A stretch of DNA of 30,906 nt from CAZLMW01 sp964560875 (GTDB lineage Bacteria > Myxococcota_A > UBA9042): assembly GCA_964560875.1 (NCBI GenBank), contig CAZLMW010000099.1, forward strand, positions 1 to 30,906, in the 5' to 3' direction. The position numbers and the translations under genes are program-made. The first letter of the stretch is position 1. Each line of letters starts with the position of its first letter. Shown piece after piece: positions 1 through 8,200 of this stretch. A model generated the notes under the pieces. It saw only the letters and a list, made by a program, of their open reading frames with translations, did no database searches and was not told the DNA's origin.

Positions 1-28
1 GCATGGGTCAAACGGAAACGAACTCATG

Positions 29-47
29 CCGGAATCCACGGATCCGG
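29..47 (-). terminator. Possible weak hairpin downstream of cysC
   Basis: An imperfect inverted repeat (CCGGA at 29-33 against TCCGG at 43-47) lies 5 bp past the cysC stop. On the minus strand it is followed by a moderately T-rich stretch, but there is no true T-run. It could end the four-gene operon. The window ends too soon to see whether another minus-strand gene follows. Confidence 0.25.
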
Positions 48-51
48 GGGA

Positions 52-567
52 CTAGCGATGCGAGAGCTTGGCCATCACGAGTTCCGCGCACGCATCGACG
101 TCGAATTCATCTGTCAACGCGATGACGTCCGCAGCGGCGGGCTCTTCGTAGGGTCCCGAAACACCGGTGAAGTCGGCGATCTCCCCGCGGCGGGCTTTGG
201 CGTACATGCCCTTGGGGTCGCGCTGTTCGCAGACGGCGAGCGGGCAGCGAACCCAGACTTCGAGAAAGGGAAGGGCGCCGTGAATGTGCCTGGCGTGTGC
301 GCGCACAGAGGCAAGCGGTGAGATAAGCGCGGCGATCGCGATGACGCCCGAGCTGTTGAGCAAGCGGGCGACATGAGCGACGCGACGGCTCTGTTCGCTG
401 CGGTCTGCGGCGGAAAATCCGAGGTCGCGGCTGAGCCCCGCGCGCACCACGTCGCCATCGAGCACGACGACCGCATGACCCTGGGCCCGCAGCCGCGTCG
501 CAAGCAGCTGCGCGAGGGTCGATTTACCGCTCGCGGGCAGTCCGGTCAGCCATATTGTGGCGCTCAT
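52..567 (-). CDS. cysC: Adenylylsulfate (APS) kinase
   Basis: Phosphorylates adenosine 5'-phosphosulfate with ATP to give PAPS, in the cytoplasm. The 171-residue protein has the P-loop GLPASGKST (residues 9-17), the APS-kinase motif DGDVVRAGLSRDLGFS (37-52), an ISPLASVR segment near residue 83 and the family signature RDPKGMYAKAR (116-126) followed by DFTGVSGPYEEP. The length matches stand-alone CysC; there is no fused CysN or sulfurylase domain. I chose the ATG at 567 because it overlaps the TGA of the preceding gene as ATGA (564-567), the usual form for translational coupling. Another ATG lies 12 bp upstream, at 579. The upstream neighbour is a sulfotransferase-like gene, so PAPS is probably made for sulfation and not only for sulfate assimilation. 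The function call is very secure; its specific role is inferred from context. Confidence 0.95.
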   Translation of the reverse strand: MSATIWLTGLPASGKSTLAQLLATRLRAQGHAVVVLDGDVVRAGLSRDLGFSAADRSEQSRRVAHVARLLNSSGVIAIAALISPLASVRAHARHIHGALPFLEVWVRCPLAVCEQRDPKGMYAKARRGEIADFTGVSGPYEEPAAADVIALTDEFDVDACAELVMAKLSHR

Positions 568-1685
568 TGACGCTCCCATCGGACGGCCTTCGCCCACGCC
601 ACGGCGTCGCTGAAGACCGGCGTTGACGCGCAAAGCCGCGCCATTTCTGTCCTTGCGGCGTGGATGCGAGGGGCTTGTGCGCGTTTTGTCGTCGCAAGCT
701 GCGCGATCCGGTCCTGCGCGGTCATCGCCACCCCGCGCCGTTTCGCCGCCCGCTGCAGGACGCCGCTGTCCATCACCGTCGCCATGGCGTCGCGGGAGCA
801 GGGCATTCCAAGCGTGTTCGCCGCGCGCCGGATCGTCTCGAGCTGGTCGTCGAGCAGCTGGTGGCTCGAGATCGTCGACGCACGGTCCGCGAGGCCCACG
901 ATCCGCATCATCGCCGCGATCTTGGCCAGCCAATCCGCAGCCAGCTGACCGTCGGGTGACAGCGAGTCCCATGCGACCGCAGATGCGTCTGCACCGAGCG
1001 CCGCGAGCGCCTTGGGCCCGCCGGTCCCGACATCGGACGTGTGGGTTGCCTGCATGTGAACCACGTGGTCATCGAGGCCGCAGCCCAGCGCGACAACGGC
1101 GAAGTTAAAGTTGGACCCAAGCGTTCGCGCTTTCTCGTGCATCGTGGCCATTGCCGCGGTCGCGAAGCTTGTGACCTTGACGACCGTGGGGCGGTTTTCG
1201 AACCGACGGCCCAACAGGGCGCTGACTGTCTGCGAGTCCACTGGGTTCGGATCGATGGGGGCAGTCCAGCGCAGCAGTGGCGGCTCTTTGAGGACGGTCA
1301 CGTCGGGCAGGGCGGCGAGCGCGCGCGCCAGGAGAGTTGAGCCGCAGTGGCCGGTGTGCACGATGACGCGCATGTCGGTCCAACACGGCGCGCAGCCGCG
1401 GATCGTCGCCGGCTGGGCACTTCGAGCCCCAGCTATCGTGTCGGCAAAGGGCACGCTGCGTCGGTCGAGGAAGGCGGCCTTGCGGATCCCTTTGGCGCCG
1501 AGCTTGGCGAACAGCAGGGCGCCGTCATCCCTTCGATCCAGCGCCTGCCACGTGGGATCGCGGAGCATTTGTGCAAGCCACGCGTCGTCGCCCGCAACTG
1601 GATTGGCCAACACCGCCTCGCCGCTGCGGTCGCGCAGCTGCGCATAGAGCGCGGCCAGGTTGGTCTTGGGGTCGGTCGGCGACAT
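564..1685 (-). CDS. Sulfotransferase-like protein (PAPS-dependent, acceptor unknown)
   Basis: This 373-residue protein has no signal peptide or membrane segment. Near residue 107 a hydrophobic strand leads into TGHCGSTLLARAL (111-123), which matches the 5'-phosphosulfate-binding loop of bacterial sulfotransferases (usually x-x-SGSTLL). It is followed by KEPPLLRW, where the family has a conserved Glu-Pro. Near the C-terminus, HQLLDDQLETIRR and TLGMP resemble the late sulfotransferase helix pattern. Residues 1-100 are unassigned and may be a separate domain. The ATG at 1685 has AGGA at 1690-1693 and begins 11 bp after the upstream stop. The stop overlaps the start of cysC, so the enzyme and its PAPS source are co-translated. 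The acceptor could be a polysaccharide, a lipid or a protein. The family call is good from the P-loop and context; the substrate is unknown. Confidence 0.75.
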   Translation of the reverse strand: MSPTDPKTNLAALYAQLRDRSGEAVLANPVAGDDAWLAQMLRDPTWQALDRRDDGALLFAKLGAKGIRKAAFLDRRSVPFADTIAGARSAQPATIRGCAPCWTDMRVIVHTGHCGSTLLARALAALPDVTVLKEPPLLRWTAPIDPNPVDSQTVSALLGRRFENRPTVVKVTSFATAAMATMHEKARTLGSNFNFAVVALGCGLDDHVVHMQATHTSDVGTGGPKALAALGADASAVAWDSLSPDGQLAADWLAKIAAMMRIVGLADRASTISSHQLLDDQLETIRRAANTLGMPCSRDAMATVMDSGVLQRAAKRRGVAMTAQDRIAQLATTKRAQAPRIHAARTEMARLCASTPVFSDAVAWAKAVRWERQ

Positions 1686-1696
1686 GCCGTCCTGCG

Positions 1697-3307
1697 TTAC
1701 TTCATCAAGCGCGACGGATACATCACGAACTGGATGACGTCGAACTCGAGGCCGCCGTAGTCGTAGCTGACGCCCTTGGCTTCGGGCAGGTCCACCTCGG
1801 CGAACGGAACCCACCGAAAGCTCGTGCGCAGAAACCACCAGCTGGACGGGTTGGTGCGGATGTCCCAGCCAAACGGGATCGACATGACCATGCCCGATGG
1901 CTCGCTTGTGACCGGGTGGAGATCGGTGCCCGTCGCCGTCTTCTGCGGCGTTCTGTCCGTGATGCTGTACATCTCGTAGCCGACGCCGATGCCAACCCAC
2001 GGCACGAACCCGTACATGCCCACGTCGAAGAGCTTGATGGCTTCGAGGAAAAATCCTGTCCGGCTGGTTTCCATATCGGCGCCGTAGCCGCTCGCGTCGC
2101 CCCAAATCGAGCGCCACGCGAGGCGCACTTCGGCGTCCAATCCAAAGTGGTAATACCCGGCGGTGAGGTGCGGGAAGAAGCCCTCGGAGTAGCTGCTCTC
2201 GAGGTAGGGCCGGTGGTTTTCCCAGTAGTCCGAGCCGTTGGTCGCGATCCGCATCGACGGACCGAGCGCGAGGATAAAGCCGCTCGCCTTGCCGGTCCGC
2301 ATCAGCCGTGACAGGCGCTTGGCTTCCTCCTGCCGGAACTCTTCGGTGACGACCTCGCGCGTTACGTCCGACGTCCAGCGCAGCGCGAGCGTGAACATCA
2401 GGGCGCCAAGGTCCACGTCGCGGCTGTCGAATTTCGGCGCGTCGTCGGTGAGCGCCTGGGGCAAGACCTTGGTGTAGACGGTCATTGAGTCGGCGAACGC
2501 GTACTGCAGGTTGATGTCGACCATGACCTTGGGCGTCGGTCGCCACGCTGCGCCGAGCCCGATCGGGATCACGATGGAATCGGCCCGCTCGAACGACACC
2601 TGCGAGTCGCTGGCTTTGCCAAGGGTCCAGCTGCGGCGGGCGATGCCAGCGGCGATGTAAGGGCGCACGAGCCCAACGTGAATCGGCAGCGGATAGAACT
2701 TCACCCCGGTCGCCACCAGGTATTTCATGTCGAATTCGCGCTGCGGCTTGGTCTGCGTGTCGCGCGTGTACGCCTCGCTGAAACCGAACAGCGGAATGCT
2801 CATGTAGAGCTCGGCATGGTCGAAGAAGTGCAGGCCTCCGAGCGAAAGGTTCAGGCTGCCGAGCGTGGGCGCCTCGACGTCTTCGAAGTCATCGACAAAT
2901 GGGATGGGCCACTTGATCTCCGACGACGGCATGTAGAACTGCAAGTCGATGCCGACTGCGGTCACCGCGAACGGCTTCTTGAGCTTCTGTTCGGGGACGC
3001 GGTGCAGCGCGCGTTCGCCGGCGCTCTTGGGGATGGCAAGGGTCGGCAGGTCCTTGAACGCCGGGATGTTCGCGGGCGCCACGATGTCGGTGTTGATGAT
3101 GCCGCCGCCGGACGGAGCCTCGGGTTCTGGCTTCTTTTCAGCCTCGGGTTCCGGCTTCTTTTCACCCGGGGCGGGGGCCGCTTGTCCCGGTGCGGCGGCG
3201 GGCTTGGCCGGTTGCGGGGCGGCCTGGGCGTGCGCGGTGGACGTGGCGGCGAGGGCGAGGCCGGCCGACAGCGCGACACACGCGATCCGGTGGAGCCGAT
3301 GCATCAT
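1697..3307 (-). CDS. Outer-membrane beta-barrel protein, hypothetical
   Basis: This 536-residue exported protein has a signal peptide (start MMHRLHR, hydrophobic core to residue 20, probable cleavage after AHA-27). A Pro/Ala/Glu/Lys-rich linker follows, with a perfect EKKPEPEA duplication. The rest is rich in alternating polar/aromatic beta-strands with Gly and aromatic girdle residues, for example in the stretches around YIAAGIARRSW, LTAGYYHFGLDAEVRLAW, WVGIGVGYEMY and WWFLRTSFRWVPF. This pattern is typical of an outer-membrane barrel. The protein ends in MYPSRLMK and not in the common terminal Phe/Trp. I chose the first of two adjacent ATGs (3307; the other is at 3304); the Shine-Dalgarno is weak. 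It lies 66 bp downstream of the NTPase lipoprotein and 11 bp before the sulfotransferase, so it probably shares their transcript. It could be a porin, a secretion channel or a surface anchor; the sequence does not decide. Confidence 0.7.
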   Translation of the reverse strand: MMHRLHRIACVALSAGLALAATSTAHAQAAPQPAKPAAAPGQAAPAPGEKKPEPEAEKKPEPEAPSGGGIINTDIVAPANIPAFKDLPTLAIPKSAGERALHRVPEQKLKKPFAVTAVGIDLQFYMPSSEIKWPIPFVDDFEDVEAPTLGSLNLSLGGLHFFDHAELYMSIPLFGFSEAYTRDTQTKPQREFDMKYLVATGVKFYPLPIHVGLVRPYIAAGIARRSWTLGKASDSQVSFERADSIVIPIGLGAAWRPTPKVMVDINLQYAFADSMTVYTKVLPQALTDDAPKFDSRDVDLGALMFTLALRWTSDVTREVVTEEFRQEEAKRLSRLMRTGKASGFILALGPSMRIATNGSDYWENHRPYLESSYSEGFFPHLTAGYYHFGLDAEVRLAWRSIWGDASGYGADMETSRTGFFLEAIKLFDVGMYGFVPWVGIGVGYEMYSITDRTPQKTATGTDLHPVTSEPSGMVMSIPFGWDIRTNPSSWWFLRTSFRWVPFAEVDLPEAKGVSYDYGGLEFDVIQFVMYPSRLMK

Positions 3308-3373
3308 GGCGGATCCGACTGGTAGGGCCGCGACGGCGGCCGGGTTGTTTGCGTTCAACGCGTGGCGGAGACG

Positions 3374-5056
3374 CTATTTCTTGCGCTTGCGACGCTTGCG
3401 ACGCTTCTTCTTCTTCTTCTTCTTGCCCTTCTTGGCGTCTTCCTTGGGGAAGGCGTCCGCGGGGACCGTCTTCTTCAAGCGCTCGAGCAGCCCGCCGAGG
3501 CAGGAGTCGGGCTTGACCGCGTCACCAGCCGCGTCCTGGGCGGTCTTGAGGAGCTCGATGCGCGCGTTCGCAGGCGGCAGGCCCTGGTCGAGCAGCTCGA
3601 AGTTGTGCTCGGCGTTGCCACCCGCGCTGCAGAGCTCCTGCACGATGGGCAACAGGCACGCTTGACCGTTTTCCATGCCGACCAGGAATCCCGCCACCTC
3701 GCTGCTCTCGAAGAGGCTGGACCGCTGGGCGATGATCTTGCAGTTGCTCGTCCCGTCTTTGGCGGCCATGGCGTTGTTCGTCCATCGCGCCAGGAAGAGG
3801 TCGCCGAGGCTCTGGTTGGTGAACTGCCACACGTCCGGTCGCGACGTCTCTTTAAAGAGCGTCGACTGCATCAGGCGCTCGCAGATTTGTTTGCTGACGG
3901 CCGCGTCGGACTTGCCGGTGCGGGACAGGCAGGCGCCGACCGTGAATCCCAGGTTGCGTTTGCTGCCGTCGGGGTTCTGGGCGAGCACCATCCGGTCGAC
4001 GATGGCCATCAGGTCCTTGGGCAAGATGTTGAGGCCGGACAGGTCCTTGATCACGGCGGCGGTGAGGAAGAACTCGTAGACCTTGGCGCGGCTGGAGATC
4101 GTCGTCGTCTGCTCGGGTTTGGAGGCGGCGACGCTGTCGGCAATCTGCTTAAGGACCATGATGTCGCGGTACGTGGCCATGTGCGGGTAGTAGCACTGTG
4201 CGGCCTTGCGGACGACCATGCGGTCGAGCCCGTAACGCTTCGTGAACTCGAGGAAATTGGCCAGCTTGGCGTCGTCTTTGAGGAGGTCGCGCAGCGCGCG
4301 CTGGGTCGCGTCGCAGTTAAGCATCGGAATCTCGAGCCGGCCGGAGATGCGCGCGAACCCGTAGTTGGCCGAGAACACGGGCGGGCGCGTGAACACGACT
4401 GCGGTGGTGCCCTGGATCGGCGCCATGGCCGCCTGGATGTGGTCGACAAGGACCTTGCGGTTGTTGAGGTTGACCTCGTCGAGCGAATCGAAGAGCAGCA
4501 GCAGGTTGCGCCCCTTGAGGACCTTTTCGACGCCGAGCTTGGGGTCGCTGGTGTTGGCGCCGGTCAGGCGCTTTTCAATGACATGCAGCAGCGGATTGAC
4601 GCCCTTTGGAAAGGTGTCGAGGTTTGCCGCGATGTCCCAGTGAAGGTCGACTCGGACAGTCGCTCGTGTCGCACAGGTCTGCGCTTCGAGCGCCCAGCCG
4701 AGCTTGCTCTTACCGAGGCCGCCGCGCGCCATCAGCAGGGTGATGTTGGGGCCACCGCCGTTGATCGTCTTGACGGCATCGGCTTCCCCGACCTTCGCGC
4801 CAGCCTTCTGTTCGGGCCACGCGTGAACGATCAAGCTGGCGGGGATGTACCGCTTGGCGCCGACCTGCTGCTTGTAGTCGGCCTGGAGCTTGTCGCACCG
4901 CAAATCGTAGGCGCTCTTCGCCGGTTTGGCGGGCGCTTTGGGTTTGGCGACGGGCTTGGGTTTGCTGCCACCGCAAGCCACCAGGGCAAATGGGGCGATC
5001 ACGCATGCGAAGAGGAAGGCTGCCGTTCGGCCAACCGCGGGACGTCGTGCGGGCAT
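3374..5056 (-). CDS. Lipoprotein with NACHT-like P-loop NTPase domain
   Basis: The 560-residue protein starts with a basic n-region, a hydrophobic core and the lipobox LVAC (lipid Cys28, +2 Gly, compatible with outer-membrane sorting). A Lys/Pro/Ala linker follows. An NTPase core then shows Walker A ARGGLGKS (110-117) and an extended Walker B LLLLFDSLDEV (185-195). The DxxDE form of Walker B is characteristic of NACHT/STAND ATPases, and VVFTRPPVF fits the sensor-like strand after it. The C-terminal half is mostly helical with no recognised repeat. The protein ends in about 22 mostly Lys/Arg residues. The mature part has ten Cys residues, which would suit an oxidising compartment. Of two adjacent ATGs (5059, 5056) I chose 5056, because AGGAG at 5063-5067 then sits 6 nt away. 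It is the first gene of the minus-strand unit. An exported NACHT protein is odd because periplasmic ATP is scarce. The domain call is good; the function is unknown. Confidence 0.75.
   Translation of the reverse strand: MPARRPAVGRTAAFLFACVIAPFALVACGGSKPKPVAKPKAPAKPAKSAYDLRCDKLQADYKQQVGAKRYIPASLIVHAWPEQKAGAKVGEADAVKTINGGGPNITLLMARGGLGKSKLGWALEAQTCATRATVRVDLHWDIAANLDTFPKGVNPLLHVIEKRLTGANTSDPKLGVEKVLKGRNLLLLFDSLDEVNLNNRKVLVDHIQAAMAPIQGTTAVVFTRPPVFSANYGFARISGRLEIPMLNCDATQRALRDLLKDDAKLANFLEFTKRYGLDRMVVRKAAQCYYPHMATYRDIMVLKQIADSVAASKPEQTTTISSRAKVYEFFLTAAVIKDLSGLNILPKDLMAIVDRMVLAQNPDGSKRNLGFTVGACLSRTGKSDAAVSKQICERLMQSTLFKETSRPDVWQFTNQSLGDLFLARWTNNAMAAKDGTSNCKIIAQRSSLFESSEVAGFLVGMENGQACLLPIVQELCSAGGNAEHNFELLDQGLPPANARIELLKTAQDAAGDAVKPDSCLGGLLERLKKTVPADAFPKEDAKKGKKKKKKKRRKRRKRKK
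3404..3424 (-). repeat. (CTT)7 trinucleotide tract encoding poly-Lys
   Basis: Seven perfect CTT triplets on the plus strand read as AAG (Lys) codons inside the basic tail of the NTPase lipoprotein. Changes in copy number would stay in frame and alter only the length of the basic tail. Confidence 0.9.
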
Positions 5057-5059
5057 CAT

Positions 5060-5069
5060 GAACTCCTTT
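5060..5069 (-). promoter_or_regulatory. Strong ribosome binding site of the NTPase lipoprotein
   Basis: The minus strand reads AAAGGAGTTC directly before two ATG codons. Spacing from AGGAG is 3 nt to the first and 6 nt to the second, which favours the second (5056). The strong site supports the start that exposes the lipoprotein signal peptide. Confidence 0.75.
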
Positions 5070-5139
5070 GAAGTCGCTCGGATGCTACGGCGGGCAGCGG
5101 CTTTGGGCAATCTGCCCGCGACGCCCCCTGAATTCGCCC

Positions 5140-5167
5140 TTGTTCGCGCATCCGATTGCTCTATGCT
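5140..5167 (+). promoter_or_regulatory. Possible sigma-70-type promoter for the giant lipoprotein
   Basis: In the 177-bp divergent gap (5057-5233), TTGTTC (5140-5145) and TATGCT (5162-5167) are separated by 16 bp and lie about 70 bp before the ATG at 5234. The match is moderate (3/6 and 4/6). The gap must hold promoters for both directions. I could not see a convincing one for the minus strand. Confidence 0.25.
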
Positions 5168-5233
5168 GCGCGCCCCTTTCCGGACATCCCCGCCGTCGTT
5201 TTCCCCGCAATCCGCCCTTCGATCGGACCCGCC

Positions 5234-8200
5234 ATGCGCGCTACACGAAACGTCGCCATCTTCTTCGTTTGCTGCTTGACCGCGGCCGCCGCGCTCAGCG
5301 GTTGCAGCGACGACCCCGTCAAGACGACACCAACTCCAGCGGGCGACGTTGTGTCCGACAGCGGTGGCAACACCGACAGCGGCTCCAGCGGCGGCGATGG
5401 CACGTCGAGCGGCGGCGATGGCGCGGTCACCTCCAACGACGGCGGCGGTTCATCGAGCGGTGGCGACGTCACATCGAAGGTCCCGCAGCCACCGACGCTC
5501 TGCCATCCGTGCAAGACCAACAGCGAGTGCATCGCGGTCAGCGGCAAGAAGTCGTTCTGCAATAACCACGGCGGGCTCGGCTTCTACTGCGGCGCCGGCT
5601 GCGCGACCGACGACGATTGCCGTTCGGATGCCAAGTGCGTGTCGGTCGATGACGTGACCGGAGCGTCCCACAAACAGTGCGTGCCCAAGGGCAGCAAGGC
5701 CGACGCGATCGGCGAGTGCTTCTGTTCGGCCGAGGCCGTCGACAAGAGCCTCGAGACCACCTGCTTCAACGCGCTGAAGAAGGACGGCAAGACGCTCGGG
5801 CAGTGCAATGGCACCCGCTCCTGCGGCAAGTCCGGGCTGTCCAAGTGCGACGCGCAGGTGCCTTCCGCCGAGGTCTGTGACGGCAAAGACAACGACTGCA
5901 GCGGCAAGGCCGACGACAACGTTTGCGACGATGGACAGCCCTGCACAAACGACGTCTGCAAAGCCGGAGGCGGCTGCGAAAACACGCCCACGAAGGGGTC
6001 GTGCGACGACGGCGATCCCTGCACGTCCGGCGACAACTGCGGCTCCGGCACCTGCAAGGGCAGCCCAAACACCTGCGACGACGCCAACCCGTGCACAAAA
6101 GACAGCTGCGTGCCCGGCGAGGGCTGCAAGAACACCAAGATCAGCGGCTGCAACCAGTGCAAGGACAACAAGGGCTGCGACGACAGCGATCCCTGCACGA
6201 CCGATGTCTGCGCGACCGTGAGCGGGTCGTGCTCAAACAAGCCGAAAACATGCGACGACGGCGACGCGTGCACGATCGACAGCTGCGAAAAAGCGACCGG
6301 CACGTGCACATCGGCGCCCGGTGGCAAGTGCAGCGGCACGCAGGGCATCCCGTTTTCGGCCAAATTCAACTGCAACAGCCCGGCCAACGCGTTGTGGACC
6401 CTCGATAAAGGCCAGCCCGGTGGACCCGCGTGGGGATTCGACGCGACGCCCGCGCCGCCCGCCGCCAAGTCGCCCGTTTGCTCGCTCAACTTCAACAACG
6501 GCAAGGACTTCCAGTGCCCAGCCGGCGCCAAGAACGTCTCCGGCACCGCGACATCGCCCTGGTTCGACGCGACCGACGCCCACCCCAAGGCGCGCATCCG
6601 GGTGTTCTTCCAGCTCGGCGGCACGTGGGAGAAGAACAACAACGACGAGCTGCGGCTCGAGTACACGCTCGACGGCAAGCAGTGGAACCTCGTCTACGAC
6701 GCCCACCCGAACAACACGCCGACGCAGTGGCAGAACCGGTCGATCTCGATCGGCGCGGTCAAGGGCAAGAAGTTCCGTCTGCGCTTCCGCTTTTTCACCA
6801 TCAATTGCGTCACCAACACCGGCACCGGGCCGTTTATCGATGACCTGCGGATCGAGGACACGGCGTGCCATGCCAACGCCGACTGCGCGACCACCAGCAA
6901 GTGCCAGGTGCGCGGCTGCATCAACGGCAGCTGCTACACGGTCAACAAGTGCAACGACGGCGACGCCTGCACGCAGGACAGCTGCGACTCGAAGGGCACC
7001 TGCACCTTCAAGGCCGTCAAGGAAGGCAAGCCGTGTGCCGACAACAACGCGTGCACCTCGCAGAAGGTCTGCACCGGCGGCAAGTGCCTCGCCAAGAACA
7101 CCGAACCCGACGGAACGTCCTGCAACGACGGGCGCCAGTGCACCATCAAGGACCAGTGCCAGGGCGGCAAGTGCAAGGGAACTGTCGCCTGCGATGACGG
7201 CAACCCCTGCACGGCCGATAGCTGCGCCCCGCTCTTCGCCGCCTGCTTCCACGAGCCGATCACCGGTGCCTGCAGCGACAACAGCGCCTGCACCAGCAAC
7301 GACAAGTGCGCGCTTGGCATCTGCAGCGGCACGAAGAAAGACTGCGACGACAACAACGCGTGCACCGATGACGGCTGCGACGCCGTGGACGGCAACTGCA
7401 CCCACAAGGGCCAGGCCGACGCCGGCCCCAGCGGCAGCTGGAAGTGCGACGACGGCGATTCCTGCACCGTGGACACCTGCGATACCAAGAGCGGCGCGTG
7501 CACGCACAAGACGGATAGCAGCTGCGGCTCGACGGTCACGGTGCCCTACAAGCAGCCGTTTGAGTGCGGCAGCGCGAGCAGCAAGGCCTGGAACCTGACC
7601 GGGACGGTGAACGGTCCCGGCTGGGGCATCGACAGCGATCCCACGCCCCCGGGCGCATACGCCGGCACCTGCAGTCTCAACTTCAACAACGGCACGAACT
7701 TCACGTGCCCGACCGGCGCCACCAAGGTCGCCGGCGACGCCACTTCGCCGTGGATCGACGCGACGAAGGTCACCGGCAGCCAGCTGCGCATGAAGTTCCG
7801 CCTCAGCGGCAGCTGGGAATACACCAACGCCGACGAGTTCCAGGTGCGCATCAGCACCAACGGCACCAGCTGGCAGACGATCTACGACACCAGCAACGGC
7901 AACGTGAACTACTGGTACCTGCGGCAGCTGAACATCCCGCAGTACGCCGGCAAGAAGTTCAAGATTCGCTTCGCGTTCTTCACGACCAACTGCACCAAGA
8001 ACACCGGCGCCGGGCCGTTCGTCGACAACCTCGAGGTGTGGAACGCCGGCTGCCAGACGGCCGCGGATTGCAGCGATGGCAGCAACAAGTGCCAGACGTG
8101 GACCTGCACGCCGTCGAAGACCTGCAGCGTCAAGTACAAGAGCTGCAAGGACAACAAGCCGTGTACATCCGACAGCTGCAACGCCAAGACCGGCCAATGC

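Noticed and set aside
564..2546. Upstream extension of the sulfotransferase gene into 1686-2546
   Set aside because: The extension lies inside the beta-barrel gene in another frame; ATG 1685 with AGGA upstream fits better.
3362..5071. Long plus-strand reading frame (569 codons) opposite the NTPase lipoprotein
   Set aside because: It is the mirror of a high-GC gene; the minus frame has the signal peptide, Walker motifs and ribosome binding site, while this one has no recognisable domain.
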